A stretch of 64,000 nucleotides of DNA from Macrobrachium rosenbergii (taxonomy: Eukaryota; Arthropoda; Malacostraca; Decapoda; Palaemonidae). The notes under the pieces are model-generated. The model had not been told where the DNA came from. It worked only from the letters and a program-made list of their open reading frames with translations, and searched no databases. The stretch spans positions 28,723,501 to 28,787,500 of the forward strand of contig NC_089744.1 in the NCBI RefSeq assembly GCF_040412425.1, given 5' to 3'. Below are positions 1 through 14,854 of the stretch, one piece after another; position 1 is the first letter of the stretch, and every line of letters starts with the position of its first letter. The translations under genes were made by a program, and so were the position numbers.

Positions 1-113
1 TATCCAGTCTTGATCCATTCATTCTTTATTCCTCCTCTTCTCAGTTCGTTTGATCGTTACCTACCTGTGTCCCAGAGTATTCCCATATACGTTTTCTATG
101 TTCATATAATTCT

Positions 114-117
114 CATC

Positions 118-148
<31 letters not shown>

Positions 149-194
149 GTCTCTCTGTCTCTCTCAAAATGAAAGTGTACATATTTTCATGGAA

Positions 195-230
<36 letters not shown>

Positions 231-231
231 C
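114..231. repeat. Two (CT)n microsatellites
   Basis: Two dinucleotide CT tracts (about 114-163, interrupted, and 197-231) are separated by a short unique segment ending in a C-run. Serine/leucine-rich open frames here are translations of the repeat. Confidence 0.95.
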
Positions 232-477
232 GGGTGATAATATCAGACCAAGGGTCGTTACTTGGCAATACTTGACCAGCTAAGCAATTTCTCGTCATTG
301 CAAGGAAGAAGTAAACAGGAGACTCAAAAGTGCTTTTTTAAGATCCTCCTTCTCAAAAGAGGGCAAGGATCTCGTAGGAACCATGACACGGCACCTCAGT
401 TGATTTAAGATTTTTTCTTGGGGGCCCCTGTTAGGGAGAACCGGTAATGATATTGCTCTATGGTGCTTTTCGTGTGA

Positions 478-480
<3 letters not shown>

Positions 481-566
<86 letters not shown>
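481..566. repeat. (AT)n then (GT)n compound microsatellite
   Basis: About 32 AT units (481-544) switch directly into 11 GT units (545-566). Confidence 0.97.
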
Positions 567-1805
<1,239 letters not shown>

Positions 1806-2063
1806 TCTATTAAAATTCTGAATTATTTATGTCAAATTCGAATCCTCTTTGCACTAGGAATAAATTACACTCAAAGAGAATTTCATTTGATAAGTGCATC
1901 TGGATCGGCCAGGATTCAAACTTCTGCATTTTTAAGTTTGATACAGAAGAAACAGGGACTTATCTATTTGGTTATCAAGAGAGATATGTGAGTTGACCTC
2001 GACTTACACTATATATTCTTGCCAAGGTGTAATGGATTTAGCAATCTGCTATCATGGTTGAGA

Positions 2064-2167
<104 letters not shown>

Positions 2168-2465
2168 ATATTAAATAGTATTCCTGATCATTTTCCAGAC
2201 GTAAATTTTAGTCTGTGAGTATAAACCATGCATTGAAAAACAACAAAAATGTAATCTTTTTTATCCTTTCGTCATTTTATTGCAAAAGAACTGATATTTT
2301 CTGTTCTGTTTTTTGTCAAGGCCACTGTTAATCTGCCGAGTAAAGCAAAAATTTCTGCTCTTCATGTTATATTTTATGTAAAGAAACAGGTAAAAAAAAT
2401 TCTATTTTATATTGTCACGCATTTTCACGACTTCTCTTAAAAAAACAGCAGGAATTATAGGTAAC

Positions 2466-4062
2466 TAGCTGACCAACCCGGCTCTGCCTTGGGAAATCTC
2501 TGAATGGCAACAGATGAACTCTCTCTCTCTCTCTCTCTCTCATTGTTGCTAAGACAGTTGCTTCAGTTACATTGCCCAGCATTTTTGACATTTTATATTT
2601 CACTTCTCACCTCCCATTCCTATCAGGGCTGAACTTGGACTTAAAGGGCATTGGGATCGGGAGTTTCACTATTCATCTCAGCAACCTCAAAAACTGGATT
2701 AGACACTAATATTTGTAGTTTCAGTTATTTTTACATGTCACCACCTTTCCACCCCCCCCCCCGCTTCCTATCGGGACTGAACTTGCACTTGAAGGGCGGC
2801 AGGAGTGTCACTATTCTTCTCAGCGACCTCGAAAACTATGGATTAGACAGACACTAATATCAGTTGTTTTCGATTATTTTTATATGTCATCCCTTCGCAC
2901 CCCTTCTCACCCTCCTCTTGTTGGGGCTGAACTTGGACTTAAGCACATCGGGAGTGTCACTATTCTTCTCAGCGGCCTCGATTATTATGGATTAGACATT
3001 AATATCTGTTGTTTTCGGTTATTTTCACGTCACCCTCTTCCCCCCCTCCCCTTCCTATCAGGGCTGAACTTGGACTTGAAGGGCATCAGGAGTGTCACTG
3101 TTCATCTTAGCGACCTCAAAAACTTTGGATTAGACAGACACTTATATCAGTCGTTTTCGATTACTTTTACATGTCATCCCTTCCCACCCCTTCTCGCCCC
3201 CCTCCTGTTGGGGCTGAACTTGGACTTAAAGTGCATCAGGAGTGTCACTATTCTTCTCAGGGACCTTAAAAACTATGGATTAGACACTAATATCTGTCGT
3301 TTCGGTTATTTTTACATCACCGCCTTCCCACACCCTTCTCACCCCCCTTCCCATCAGGGCTGAACTTGAACTTGAAGGGCATCGGGAGTGTCACTATTCT
3401 TCTCAGGGACCTTGACAACTATGGCTTAGACACTAATATCTGTCATTTCAGTTATTTTTACATGTCACCACCTTCTCACCCCCAATTCCTATCAGGGCTG
3501 AACTTGGACTTGAAGGGCATCAGGAGTGTCACTATTAATCTCAGTGACCTCGAAAACTATGGATTAAACACTAATATCTGTCGTTTTTGGTTATTTTTAC
3601 ATGTCACCCCCTTCACATCAGGGCTGAACTTGACGTAAAGTGCATCAGGAGTGTCAGTGTTCTTCTCAGTGACCTCGAAAACTATGGATTAGACACTAAT
3701 ATCTGTCGTTTTGGTTATTTTTACATGTCACCCCCTTCCCACCCCACCTCCCTATCGGGGCTGAACTTGGACTTAAAGGGCATTGGGAGTGTCACTATTC
3801 ATCTCATTGACCTCGAAAACTATGGATTAGACACTAATATCTGTCATTTTCTGTAATTTATACATTTCACCCCCTTCCCACAACCCCTCTTTGGTGCCAG
3901 TGATGTCTTACCTGCACAGTGTTCTTTCCCAGATGGTAAGTCATATGTATACCAATTTGGTTGAAATTGCTCAATGCATTTCAGAGTGTATGTGGAACTT
4001 ACACACACACATACATACATACATCCATTTTTATATATATAGATAGATATCAAGAATACCTG
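2466..4062 (+). mobile_element. Composite non-autonomous element with internal tandem repeats and CATA tail
   Basis: The left edge reads CTAGCTGACCAACCCGGCTC, which resembles the conserved start of many arthropod non-LTR-derived or rolling-circle-like elements. A short (CT)n follows, then about nine tandem units (separate entry), then a unique 3' segment containing TTTGGTTGAAATTGCTC. The 3' end is a (CATA)n tract and TATATATATAGATAGAT. The layout of conserved head, internal minisatellite and microsatellite tail is that of a mobile non-autonomous element. Superfamily assignment (RTE-type SINE/LINE tail versus other) is not secure from sequence alone. No target-site duplication was identified by eye. 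Confidence 0.55.
2620..3860 (+). repeat. Tandem array, about nine ~140-bp units
   Basis: The anchor GGGCTGAACTTGGAC, with variants, recurs near 2625, 2775, 2924, 3061, 3211, 3357, 3495, 3621 and 3758, so units are 126-150 bp. Each unit also carries AGTGTCACTATTCTTCTCAG, GGATTAGACACTAATATCTG and a C-rich CCACCCCTTCTCACCCC stretch. Unit lengths are not multiples of three, yet most units are open in the plus frame that reads GLNLDLKGI..SVTI..LSDLENYGLDTNIC. I know of no protein family with this repeat, and a coding role is unproven. Confidence 0.9.
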
Positions 4063-5927
4063 TGACAAGTTACATGTAACTGCTGGCATTTTTAAAACCA
4101 GTTTGTAAAAAACTGGTTTCATGAATGTCAGTAATCCAGAACCTAACGTCACTGGTGTAAATTATAGTATAATCTCAAAATGTAGAAGAAAATTTTTCAC
4201 TTGGCTTTCAGTAAAGACAGGGTTACTTATTATTCATCGCTGAATAGACTTTTTAACAATTGATCTCGACCTGCTTCGACGAAGTCATCACTTAACTGCT
4301 TTTGTGAATGACCACTTATGAATTTCTCGCAGTGCCTGTGTTGTATTGAGTGCTGTCATGGAAAAAATGCATTTCTGTTGAAGTTTCTTCCACGAAATTG
4401 GTTACAAATTGGGTACTAATTGTCCGTAATTGCTCTCAATCACTTCAGACTCTCGGAGCCTGCCTCTAATTATCAACAATTAAACATTTTTTTTATTCGA
4501 TCTCCCTCAGCAGCTATTTTGTGTAGGTTTTATGGGTGCGGGGAGAGCCTAAAACTGAATTTGATTTTGTTGATGAAATTTTTCGATTGTATTTTTGTCA
4601 GCGGATTTGACGAACACAAGTACATTTGAGCAAGTAACAAAACTTTAGGGCACTTTAAAAAAATCAGAATGCTAAAGAAAAACTAAGGTCAAGAGTAATA
4701 TATTGCTAAGAGAGTTAACACTTCCAAGGCAACTTGCCTTTCAAACAAACTTATACCCTTCTGGTAATTAAGTTTGTTGGCTGCGACACGCTGACGGTTG
4801 GCCATAGAAAATTGCCCCTTCAATCTCATTCTGATTTCCCTTGTTGCTTTTAATCCTCTTTTGAGCTCCATGACTGCAATAAGCCTCTTATTCCAGATAC
4901 TGACCCAAACTCGGGGATGATGCCTGGCCACCTGAATGACCCAAGGCACTGATCAAGATGTCCGCACCTCCTGTATGACTTGAGGCACAGATTGACCGAC
5001 CAGCCTTCTCCAAAAGAGAAAGTCGGATGCATTAACCGCCCAGCATTTGCCCAAAAAGAAAGTTGGATGTACCCAGAATGCATGTGGATGCCTGCCAGGC
5101 TCAAAAAGCCAGTGATCCTAGGAGATGATAAATAGCTTCCCATCGCAGGACATCGAGAGAGACAACAACACTGCCAAACAAGTCACATCTTTTGACTGCC
5201 CGCTCCTTCAGAGCTAACATCCCTCTGTGGCTGAATGACTCGGTCCTAGTATCATAAACCCAGTGCCAGTCCCCAATTCCCCCCCAACTTCCATTGGTAT
5301 GATTACAGGAGCCATCTCTTCAGAATTAAGGTACAGTACGGAATTGAGGTTGTCTAGTCACCTAGCTTTTTCCTCTCGTAAACATTTCCATTTCAAAGTG
5401 CAGCTATTACATAGACCTGACCTGTCATCTTAAACTCCTGTCACAAGTTTATTCAGTAGTGTTTTACGAAAGGAGGATTTCTGTCACCCTCAGCACTAGC
5501 CTCTTATCCTCGATATTGCCGTTAATTTATCAAGTGATCATATGCCTTCCTCTATTGCGGAAAGGAATGCTTGCTGCTGTGGACCCCTCTGCCATGACTG
5601 TATGCTTGTTGGTTGCGCCGATGAAATTCCAATTGCAACCTTATGAACAGTGCCATTGAAGTGTAATCCCTGGAACACAGTTAACGTCTATTATTCGTTT
5701 TATGTGCTGCAGCAGGACCCTCAGTGGCCTGCCTTATCCCTCCTTACCTTCTGATTTTGTATTGTAAATACATGTAATTTAATTATCCTGTGAGTTTCTC
5801 TCCAGAATCCCTCTAAAGTAGGCCCTTCAGCCCCTGTTCCTTCTCATTTTATTTTACTCTTGTAGGTGATACAGTCAGATCACCAACATCCTTGTAGTAA
5901 GTTTTCTTTCCCCACCTTCAAGCTCAA

Positions 5928-5930
<3 letters not shown>
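4063..5930. other. No gene recognised
   Basis: Mostly unique sequence with moderate GC around 4900-5300. Minus-strand open frames of 86-97 codons near 4689-5143 show no recognisable domain and no repeat structure. Confidence 0.5.
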
Positions 5931-6001
<71 letters not shown>

Positions 6002-6013
6002 GTGTGTGTGTGT
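5931..6013. repeat. (TA)n/(TG)n microsatellite
   Basis: About 32 TA units then 7 TG units, ending 4 bp before the palindromic element at 6018. Confidence 0.95.
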
Positions 6014-6017
6014 AAAA

Positions 6018-6313
6018 CCAGGCATTTTGTGAACCGCCTGAAATTTCAGGCAGATAGCGAAATGCACTTAGAGACATTTGATCCCCCCAGGGGCTAGTAC
6101 TAAACACAGTGAAATACATTTGACCCCCCCAAGGCCTAGTACTAAACACGGCGAAACAGTGGCTCACCTACACTGTTTCACTGTGTTTAGTACTAGTCCT
6201 TCGGGGGTCAAATATATTTTGCTGTGTATAGTACTAGCCCCTGGGGGATCAAATGTCCCTAGATGGATTTTGCTACCTGCCTGAAATTTGAGGCAGTTTG
6301 TGAAATGCCTGGC
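6018..6313. mobile_element. Near-perfect 296-bp palindromic (foldback/MITE-like) element
   Basis: The left half begins CCAGGCATTTTGTGAA and the right half ends TTTGTGAAATGCCTGG. Aligned as reverse complements the halves match over about 143 bp with scattered mismatches, meeting near 6166. Each arm holds two ~43-bp direct subunits sharing CATTTGA, a run of C, CTAGTACTAAACACAG and GTGAAA. A smaller palindrome, CCTGAAATTTCAGG, lies near each end. The element would fold into a long hairpin. No open frame and no clear target duplication are visible, so it is non-autonomous and its superfamily is unknown. Confidence 0.85.
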
Positions 6314-6332
6314 TCCACTCTGTGCCTATAAC

Positions 6333-6390
6333 ATTATATATATACATACATACATATATATATACATGTGTGTATGCATGTATGTATGTA

Positions 6391-6455
<65 letters not shown>

Positions 6456-6640
6456 GGGAAAAAGCACGTTAAACGAAGAAGAAGAAGATGTAATGTATGT
6501 ATATATGTGTGTATATATAAATTTATATGTATATGTGTGTATATATGTATATATGTGTATGTGTATATATATATGTATATGTAAATATATACATATATAT
6601 GTATATATATTATATGCAGATGCATAAATATTTGTATATG

Positions 6641-6716
<76 letters not shown>
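6333..6716. repeat. Compound TA/CATA/TGTA microsatellite cluster
   Basis: Pure (TA)n cores at about 6399-6452 and 6645-6716 are joined by mixed TATG, TGTA and CATA units. A short non-repeat island (near 6453-6495) carries a GAAGAAGAAGA run. Confidence 0.95.
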
Positions 6717-6717
<1 letters not shown>

Positions 6718-7945
6718 TGCCAGAAAAGATATTACAGTGGATGTATGTGTTTACTTAGGTTACTTAAGTAAGACTGGAACCAATAAACCTGCTTTGAGGA
6801 AACGTTAAGCATTGAAAACTGTGATATTAGGCTCATGCCCTCTGCTTTAATATTTCTGGTAAAAATGAAACTATTATTTTGGGCTACGATTGTCAGATTA
6901 GTTGACAGTAGAAATGAATAAAATTGCCGTTGGTCTGTCAGAACTTTTCCAATTGTGACCAGCATCAAAAAAAAAAAAAAAATTCAATTTTAGTTCGAGT
7001 AATGCATTGTGAAATAACTGTAAACTTTAATGGATTTCAAGAGAGTGGTAAATTCATAGAGTATAGAGAGAGAGAGTATCCAACGAATTTTAGAAAGCCT
7101 TGCTTAACATATATGAAATTCTTCCCCCAAAACTGGACTTTGACCATTGAGCTAATGTTTCAAAGTTTTCAGCTGCAGCTCAGTAACGTAGAATATTCTT
7201 TATATAATATCAGATTTTTGTCTCCGTCTTTTAATTGTGTGCTTCTTCTCATAAATACTGATGCCAGTAATATCTTAGGCGAAATGGGTCTAATAAGATT
7301 ATATGATTAATAACGCAAATGTTGGATGTGCTTCCAAAATGGTCGCATCTTCAGAGCTACTGTGAAAAGGGCTAAATTGTAGAAGAGGTTCCTTTCCATG
7401 GAGGTTGTCTCGACTTCCAACGGAAGAGGGACTGTAGCATATTGAAAGGTCCTAAGAGTGACAACGAACGTTAATTTTGATTAGTTGTTTAGAGATAATC
7501 GAGTAGGGACTCCTTCATATTGGAAGATAACAAGAGTAACACACAAAGTTGACTTTAGTTCATTGATTTGAGATAATCTAGACGAAATCATAAGTGATAT
7601 GGGGGTGATAAATGGCAGTTCTAGTGATGCACTTAAAGGTTCTTGCCAATTTATCTTACCTCGAAAAGAAGTTAGCAGTAACTCTTGGCTGATGCCTCAT
7701 GCTTTGGAGACGTGTTGTTTTAGCCAAATATGGGATTAAGGGATTGAAATTTGATTATTAAAGGCACGTGTTTTTAAGAAATAAGACAGTTGACCCATAA
7801 ACAAAGAAAAGCAGAACAGGCAGAGTTTTTGCTTAGAGTGAAACATCGAATTATATCAATTACATAGATAATTGGCAGCAGTAAATTAAAATAACCTAAT
7901 CAATCATAAGAATTGGATGATATTTCAGTATCATAAAGATCATAA

Positions 7946-7948
<3 letters not shown>
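6717..7948. other. No gene recognised
   Basis: AT-rich unique sequence. A plus frame of 128 codons (6924-7310) contains a poly-Lys run from an A-tract and has no recognisable domain. Confidence 0.5.

Positions 7949-8017
<69 letters not shown>
7949..8017. repeat. (CT)n microsatellite
   Basis: About 34 CT units preceded by a doubled CATAAAGAT. Confidence 0.97.
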
Positions 8018-8020
<3 letters not shown>

Positions 8021-8470
8021 GGAGCAAGAAATTAGTCCTGTGGTAAAGAAATTAAAAATTGTTTTATTATCAGCCTTTCAGCAGTAATTTCACGATTTGA
8101 CTTTTTTTAAGAGCTAATAATCCTTCAGCCTGAAAAATTAGATTCGATCCTACCGAATTGCAAAAGCCTGAACCTATGAACTAGCGAGACCGCAGCGCTA
8201 GATTTCTAACTAAAATTTGCGCACGCAACGCAAGGTAAATTAAAGTTCAGGATGCCGCTGCGCATTTGCATTTGCTTGAAGCGATTTATGACGCATTTCT
8301 GCAAGCAGTGTAATGACTTCTGTAAGCAATGAAGGCTCCAAACGCTAAAGCGCTTCCAAGTGTGTAATTCATGTCGAAAATTTAGTGGAATAACTGCACT
8401 GTTGGATTTGTGAGGTGAAGTAACGAATATGTTGTATCAGTTCAGTTAGATTTAATTTAAACGGATTAAT

Positions 8471-8471
<1 letters not shown>
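8018..8471. other. No gene recognised
   Basis: Intervening unique sequence between two CT tracts. No open frame, RNA gene or repeat was recognised. Confidence 0.5.

Positions 8472-8538
<67 letters not shown>
8472..8538. repeat. (CT)n microsatellite
   Basis: About 33 CT units. Confidence 0.97.
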
Positions 8539-8541
<3 letters not shown>

Positions 8542-8884
8542 AATTCCACCTTGATAGGTATTTTCTTTGACCCCTAATTCATATTTGACATTTCGTCTCA
8601 CCTTGATATGAACGCATATTTTGTGCTAAATTTTTTTTGCTTCAGGCAACATAAATTGCAAATCCTGATATTTATAAATAAAGAGAGAACACAGAAAATA
8701 TCATAGTGCAGAAAAGAGTTTGTAGGTTGTCACTGAGGCTGTGACAGGAATGGAAATCAAGTTCGAATTTCAATCCTGATGTTTTGACCTTCACAAAAAA
8801 ACACGAAACCATTTTCGGTTATGTTATTTGCTAAAAACAACTTATTGCAGGAATATTCGCAGGATAGTGCAGTGTATCACTTAT
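8539..8884. other. No gene recognised
   Basis: Short AT-rich spacer with no supported feature. Confidence 0.5.
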
Positions 8885-9784
<900 letters not shown>

Positions 9785-9800
<16 letters not shown>

Positions 9801-10995
9801 GTTCGATAGCGACATTTGTAGCTTTGATTGTATATAAATCAGTTGGTCATTTGCGCAACGCTTTAGGGACACGACGGGTAAAAGCCAACGCAAAAGACTT
9901 ATGCTTGATGGCTCAATGGTTTACGCCAACTGAGTCAAACCAATTCATTTATCACTTTATAAATTTAAAATTGAAAATGCGGAACCTATGGGAGATTGTA
10001 GTTTGATTAGCTAAATCATGATCGATAGTAACAAGATCGTGTTCCAAACGATCTTCATGTCATAGATTCTGGGTCAAAGCCACAATTCTTTCATTTTTTA
10101 AAAAGCAGTCGATGGCAAAAGTCTATACCTCTCTTGATGGCTCAATGGTTTACGTCAACTGGAGTTGAATAGGGTCCTCCTGATTCATTTATCCTTAAAT
10201 CGACAATTTTATCCAATCATAAACAATTGATTTAGATGGAGAAGAATGATCCATAAACTTGTTGTCAAAGCTTCAATAATTTTTCCTGGTTTCCAATCTT
10301 GATGGCTCAATGGTTGGTCAGGAACTTGATGTTAGCTCTCTGGTCTCAAAATTCATTTTTTATTTTCCATGGGTTCTGAGAAGTTACAAGACATTTTTCT
10401 GAAGCAGATGTTAACATAACGGTAGCAAGAGGATGACTGAGGTCCAAAACAATGAAGTCATGGCGGAGGTGGGTCATGGATCGACGGGTAAAAGCAGTCA
10501 TCTCGGCAAAGATAATTGTTTGATGGCTCAATGGTTTATTTGAGTTGAATTTCATTCCTGTGTAAATACATCATTTAACTTATATAAATTTTTCAACGGA
10601 GAAGCGTGAATTTCTGATATTAAGCGACATTTGTAGCTTCATGATTGTATATAAATCACGGTGTGATCAAAATTTCATAACAAGATGTTCCAAACGTACC
10701 AATGAACTGTCATGGCGGAGGTGGGTCATTGTCGATAGTACACTTTCCCCGCTCACGACGGGTAAAAGCATACGACATCTCGCAAAAGACTTATACCTCT
10801 CTTGATGGCTCAATGGTTTACGCCAACTGGAGTCGCTGAATAGGCTTTCGTCGCTGGTTCGTGTCCCCACGATTCCATCATTTATCACTTATATAAATTC
10901 CCTTACAATTCTCCAACGGAGATGTGAGGTATGAATTTCGATATTGACATTTGTAGCTTCATGATTGTATATAAATCACGGTGTGATCAAAATTT
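9785..10995 (+). mobile_element. Cluster of tRNA-derived SINE units, degenerate and partly tandem
   Basis: The box-A-like phrase GATGGCTCAATGGTT recurs at about 9907, 10136, 10301, 10522 and 10804. Shared companion blocks are GACGGGTAAAAGC, CATGGCGGAGGTGGGTCAT, GCGACATTTGTAGCTT, GATTGTATATAAATCACGG and GTGTGATCAAAATTT. The rightmost unit is the best preserved and has both pol III boxes. Unit spacing of 165-282 bp with internal deletions suggests repeated insertion or tandem spread and then decay. Units share no protein coding. They abut, and probably interrupt, the mariner relic. Confidence 0.8.
10806..10866 (+). promoter_or_regulatory. Internal pol III promoter (boxes A and B) of a SINE
   Basis: TGGCTCAATGG at 10806-10816 fits box A and GGTTCGTGTCC at 10856-10866 fits box B, with spacing as in a tRNA. 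The sequence between does not fold into a complete functional tRNA by eye, so it is read as a SINE head. Confidence 0.7.
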
Positions 10996-11014
10996 ATATA
11001 TATATATATATATA

Positions 11015-12130
11015 TTGTCATGGATATTCTGCTCTCGTTTCTCTGGCCCCTTCACACAGGGGTAAGAATTCCATATCTTGAAGGGGGTGACCTTCAGACA
11101 GTGATATGAGGAGTTTTGTGGTAGTGACAGCAGTGTCTGGAGAGGAAGGGTCAGATCAGGTAGCTTTAGATTAGTCACAAGGGTTAATAGACATGTTAAG
11201 TGTCCCTTTAGATACCCTTACCCCAAGAACTATGTTCCTGTAATCCTGTCTGCTGGTTTTAATTGCTTCTTTCAGGCATGCGACATTCCTGGCTTGCCCA
11301 TTTCCAGGCCTGAGGGCATCCAAGCGATCCCAACTCCAGAGACGCTGGCCAAAGTCAGTCTCGGCAAAGAGCTCATACAAGCCACACACGGTCGTCTCCT
11401 ACGCCCGAAAATCTCCGGCTGTAGTCTTTATTCCTGGCATAGCTCCATGCTAATTTGTTAACAGAGTGCATATTGGATCAAGTTCATTCTGTGAGGTGCA
11501 CACTACAATATTGAATGCTGGTAAGTCCTGAAGTAACAATTAAATGCCAGTTTCTTTTCCCCTCACCCGATTCTCTCAACCTCCATTTCAAGACTTCATC
11601 TACCAATAGAAAACCTCTTATGAACGTTGCCTTGCAAGATTTCAACTTCCGCCTTGCTACCAGCAAGACAACTTCTGAACTGATAGTCATAGCAACTAGA
11701 GAAACTCGAGCCAAGGCTCTGTAATGCATTATCATGGTAAAATTGTATTGCATCATGAAAGCCAATTAACTGTAAAGTTGTTATCAGATACTTGTTGCGC
11801 TCTTTTGCTGGGGTTGCATTCCAGCCAGTTTTTGCTATCTTGTTGGTTAACTGTAAATGCTGTTGTACATTAAGTGTTGTACTTATTTTGCTGAATTGCA
11901 GGCCAGCCAAGATTCAATCTACTTGCTTGAATTGTGTGGAATAAAGTAACTTATGTTAATTCGTGGGCTTTCTGGCGACCTTCCTTTTTGTGTTAAATGT
12001 GATTAGAAGGTAAGTTTTTATCTTTTATCACAGTTTGCATACATATTTGGCTCTGGGTATGGGGTCCATAAGGCAACTCTCAATCAATATTCATTTTAAT
12101 CGTCCAGACCCGCCCAAATATGTATGTGTG

Positions 12131-12136
<6 letters not shown>
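11015..12136. other. Unassigned sequence, possible decayed LTR on minus strand
   Basis: The 11030-11560 part is less AT-rich than its surroundings. On the minus strand it reads AATAAAGACTACAGCC followed by a CG-containing stretch, which resembles the R-U5 part of an LTR. No partner copy, primer site or coding region was found, so this is weak. Overlapping short frames on both strands at 11484-11910 show no domain. Confidence 0.3.
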
Positions 12137-12186
<50 letters not shown>

Positions 12187-12282
12187 TAAGGGCAGTCCCA
12201 CATCCATAAAAAAAGTGGAATATATATATAACATTTCTTTTTTTCAGTGAGTTTGTGAAAAACTGGATGAAAATAATGAAAA

Positions 12283-12368
<86 letters not shown>

Positions 12369-12590
12369 GATTTTTCTCGGTTGAAATTCACAGCTTTATG
12401 CATTTATACCTCAGGTATATGTGTATTGATATGCGGGAAAAAATTTTTTCTGGATATTGGCATTCTCCAGAGGCAAGTGTCAAAAGAAAAACAAGACAAA
12501 ATGTCTATTTTTTAGTGGTTGTTATCAGAATTTTAATGAAAAATTAAACATCATTTTTGTGCTCGTACAGTTTGACTCTGTTTGTATTTA

Positions 12591-12660
<70 letters not shown>

Positions 12661-12675
12661 ATATATATGTATATG

Positions 12676-12755
<80 letters not shown>
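12137..12755. repeat. Series of (TA)n microsatellites
   Basis: TA tracts at about 12137-12182, 12284-12364 and 12599-12755 (the last with TATG interruptions) are separated by short unique segments. Apparent Tyr-Ile repeat frames on both strands are repeat translations. Confidence 0.95.
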
Positions 12756-12758
<3 letters not shown>

Positions 12759-12762
12759 GCCA

Positions 12763-12890
12763 TCACAAGGATCACGTGATTAAATGTACTGCAATGATAA
12801 GGGAAATGTAAAGTAATAGGATGAGGGGATTAAAGTAAAAAAAGGAGAATTATAAGAATAATAGAATATATATGTATATATATACTGTAT

Positions 12891-12949
<59 letters not shown>
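12763..12949 (+). repeat. Dispersed repeat copy 1 plus (TA)n
   Basis: From CACAAGGATCACGTGATTAA through the A-rich end, about 110 bp matches 19922-20040 with few differences. Both copies sit next to TA tracts, suggesting a short mobile element or conserved microsatellite-flanking sequence. Confidence 0.8.
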
Positions 12950-12954
<5 letters not shown>

Positions 12955-14703
12955 TATGTTTTAATCTAGAGGAAGTAACTTACCACAAGGGATGACGCTG
13001 GTCTGACTGAAATTCCTGGACTGGTAGAACATAAGAAAAAAAGATAATGAGCTGAGGGCCTTACTAGAAGGGGGAAATTGAGATAAACTCTTAGGTTAAC
13101 TAAAATCACATATATTTACAATAACAAAAGCAGAAGGTGGGAATAATTAAGACAGGTAAATGGGGTCCTGCTGGAGTACAAAATTATGATGGAAAATGAT
13201 AACTGAAGGTGACGGGAATTCCAGTTCGATGGCACCGAGGATTACATTGCAGTGGGGTGACCACAGCAATAAGTACAATCGAAGCAAAGGATTCACAGCA
13301 AGAAAACTCCACCTGCAATGGAGAATGCATACAATTACTTGGCGGAATTAGCGTAACTATGGGTTCGAGGGTGCGCTGATGGCGCCAAGATTCCTCGGCT
13401 ATAAAACATGGTTAAAATCACTAACAAAGTCAGTTGTATAGGAGAATTGTGTTTCAAAAACGGAAAATGATTAGCACAAGGAAAAGAATTACGTGACTGG
13501 TAAACCACAGATTCCTGGTTTAGGCCTACATCAATTCACTTCTGTCATGGTGTCTTCTTCCTGCCGCTAATTTCCTACTCATAGCTGACGACTGAAAGAC
13601 GAATTTTTGTAAATATGGAAGAATATAGCTTGATGATGAATAATATTGCCAAGACCAGAAGAACATTCTTTATTACACAAGCTTTTTGCATTGACACTAA
13701 AACTGAAAGGAAGGAAGGAAGTAAGTAGGGATCAATGGTGATAGATGTAACAAGATTTTGTTATTCCCTGTTTAATTGTAGCCAAGTATTACTTGTTTTA
13801 TTTTACAGTGAATGACTGATACAGTGAAATTGCTTCCTTTAGCCTAAGGAGCCCTTCTTTATACAGAACTAATAAGGTTTCGGTCAGTGTCAATCATTTT
13901 CTTCGCTTTTCTCTGTATTCTGTATTCTACTTATCATCCTCCATGTTAGTCTTTTTGTATTTATTGTTGTTATCATTATTATTCATATTATTCTTTGTCA
14001 CCGACATGCCATTTTTTTTATTCCTTATTTTAACCACATTTATATACTTTGGATTGAGCGTACGCCACTAGATTATTAGATTATTTCGGTAATGATGTTA
14101 TTTAAAAACAAAATGCATATTCATTTTATCTTATTCATTGAAATCTTGATCTTTGGTATTTTGCAGGAATATATTATTTTTTTTATACGGATCTACGAAA
14201 TAGTTGGACTTTATCACTAAGTTCAAAAGCAGGAAAAGAGAATTTCTTTAATAAACATCTAATAGACTATGAGACCTTTTCTGTAAATAGTAGAGACCAT
14301 TTTGGAATTGACTGAAAAAGAGAGGAAACGCAATTTTTGTCTTGATATTTCTTACTGTGTGTAAGCATTTTAATTTTCTTCAAAGTTCTTTTCGTCTTCC
14401 CCACATAAACACTCGCTCCTTTTCTTCGTCTTCTGACACATAACAGTTAAAAATCTTCACCAGACCCCGCATGTAAATACGGCAGTCAGAAAGATACCTA
14501 TTTTATCTTATTTTTCAGTTAAAACTCCTCTGTAACCAGATTATTGTGACATCACATCGTAATATTAAGTCTGTCAATCAAATTTCATTATTACATCTCG
14601 AGTAGCCCTTTAATTTCTTGTCTTCATCTCTCGGGCGATTATTATTTATATCCGCTTCATTTGATATTATGAAACGAATGCAGTTGCCTTGTCAAGACCT
14701 TAG

Positions 14704-14707
<4 letters not shown>
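12950..14707. other. No gene recognised
   Basis: Unique-looking sequence without a long open frame, AT-rich toward the right. Nothing further supported. Confidence 0.5.

Positions 14708-14756
<49 letters not shown>
14708..14756. repeat. (AG)n microsatellite
   Basis: About 24 AG units. Confidence 0.97.
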
Positions 14757-14759
<3 letters not shown>

Positions 14760-14854
14760 TGTTTATGTAAATATATGCACTCCATGTGCAAGTCGGGATC
14801 TCTGCCTATCTATCTATCTGTGTATATCTGTCAACATAACAGCAATTCTCCACC

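Noticed and set aside
2620..3860. CRISPR-like array
   Set aside because: Units of ~140 bp repeat throughout with no short-repeat/unique-spacer pattern, in a eukaryotic context.
6273..6808. Open frames reading long Tyr-Ile (YIYIYI) or Cys-Val repeats on both strands, here and at other TA/TG tracts
   Set aside because: They are translations of dinucleotide repeats, open in several frames at once, with no unique flanking protein.
10803..10870. A functional tRNA gene
   Set aside because: Box A and box B are present, but no complete cloverleaf or anticodon stem is evident and the sequence belongs to a repeated SINE cluster.
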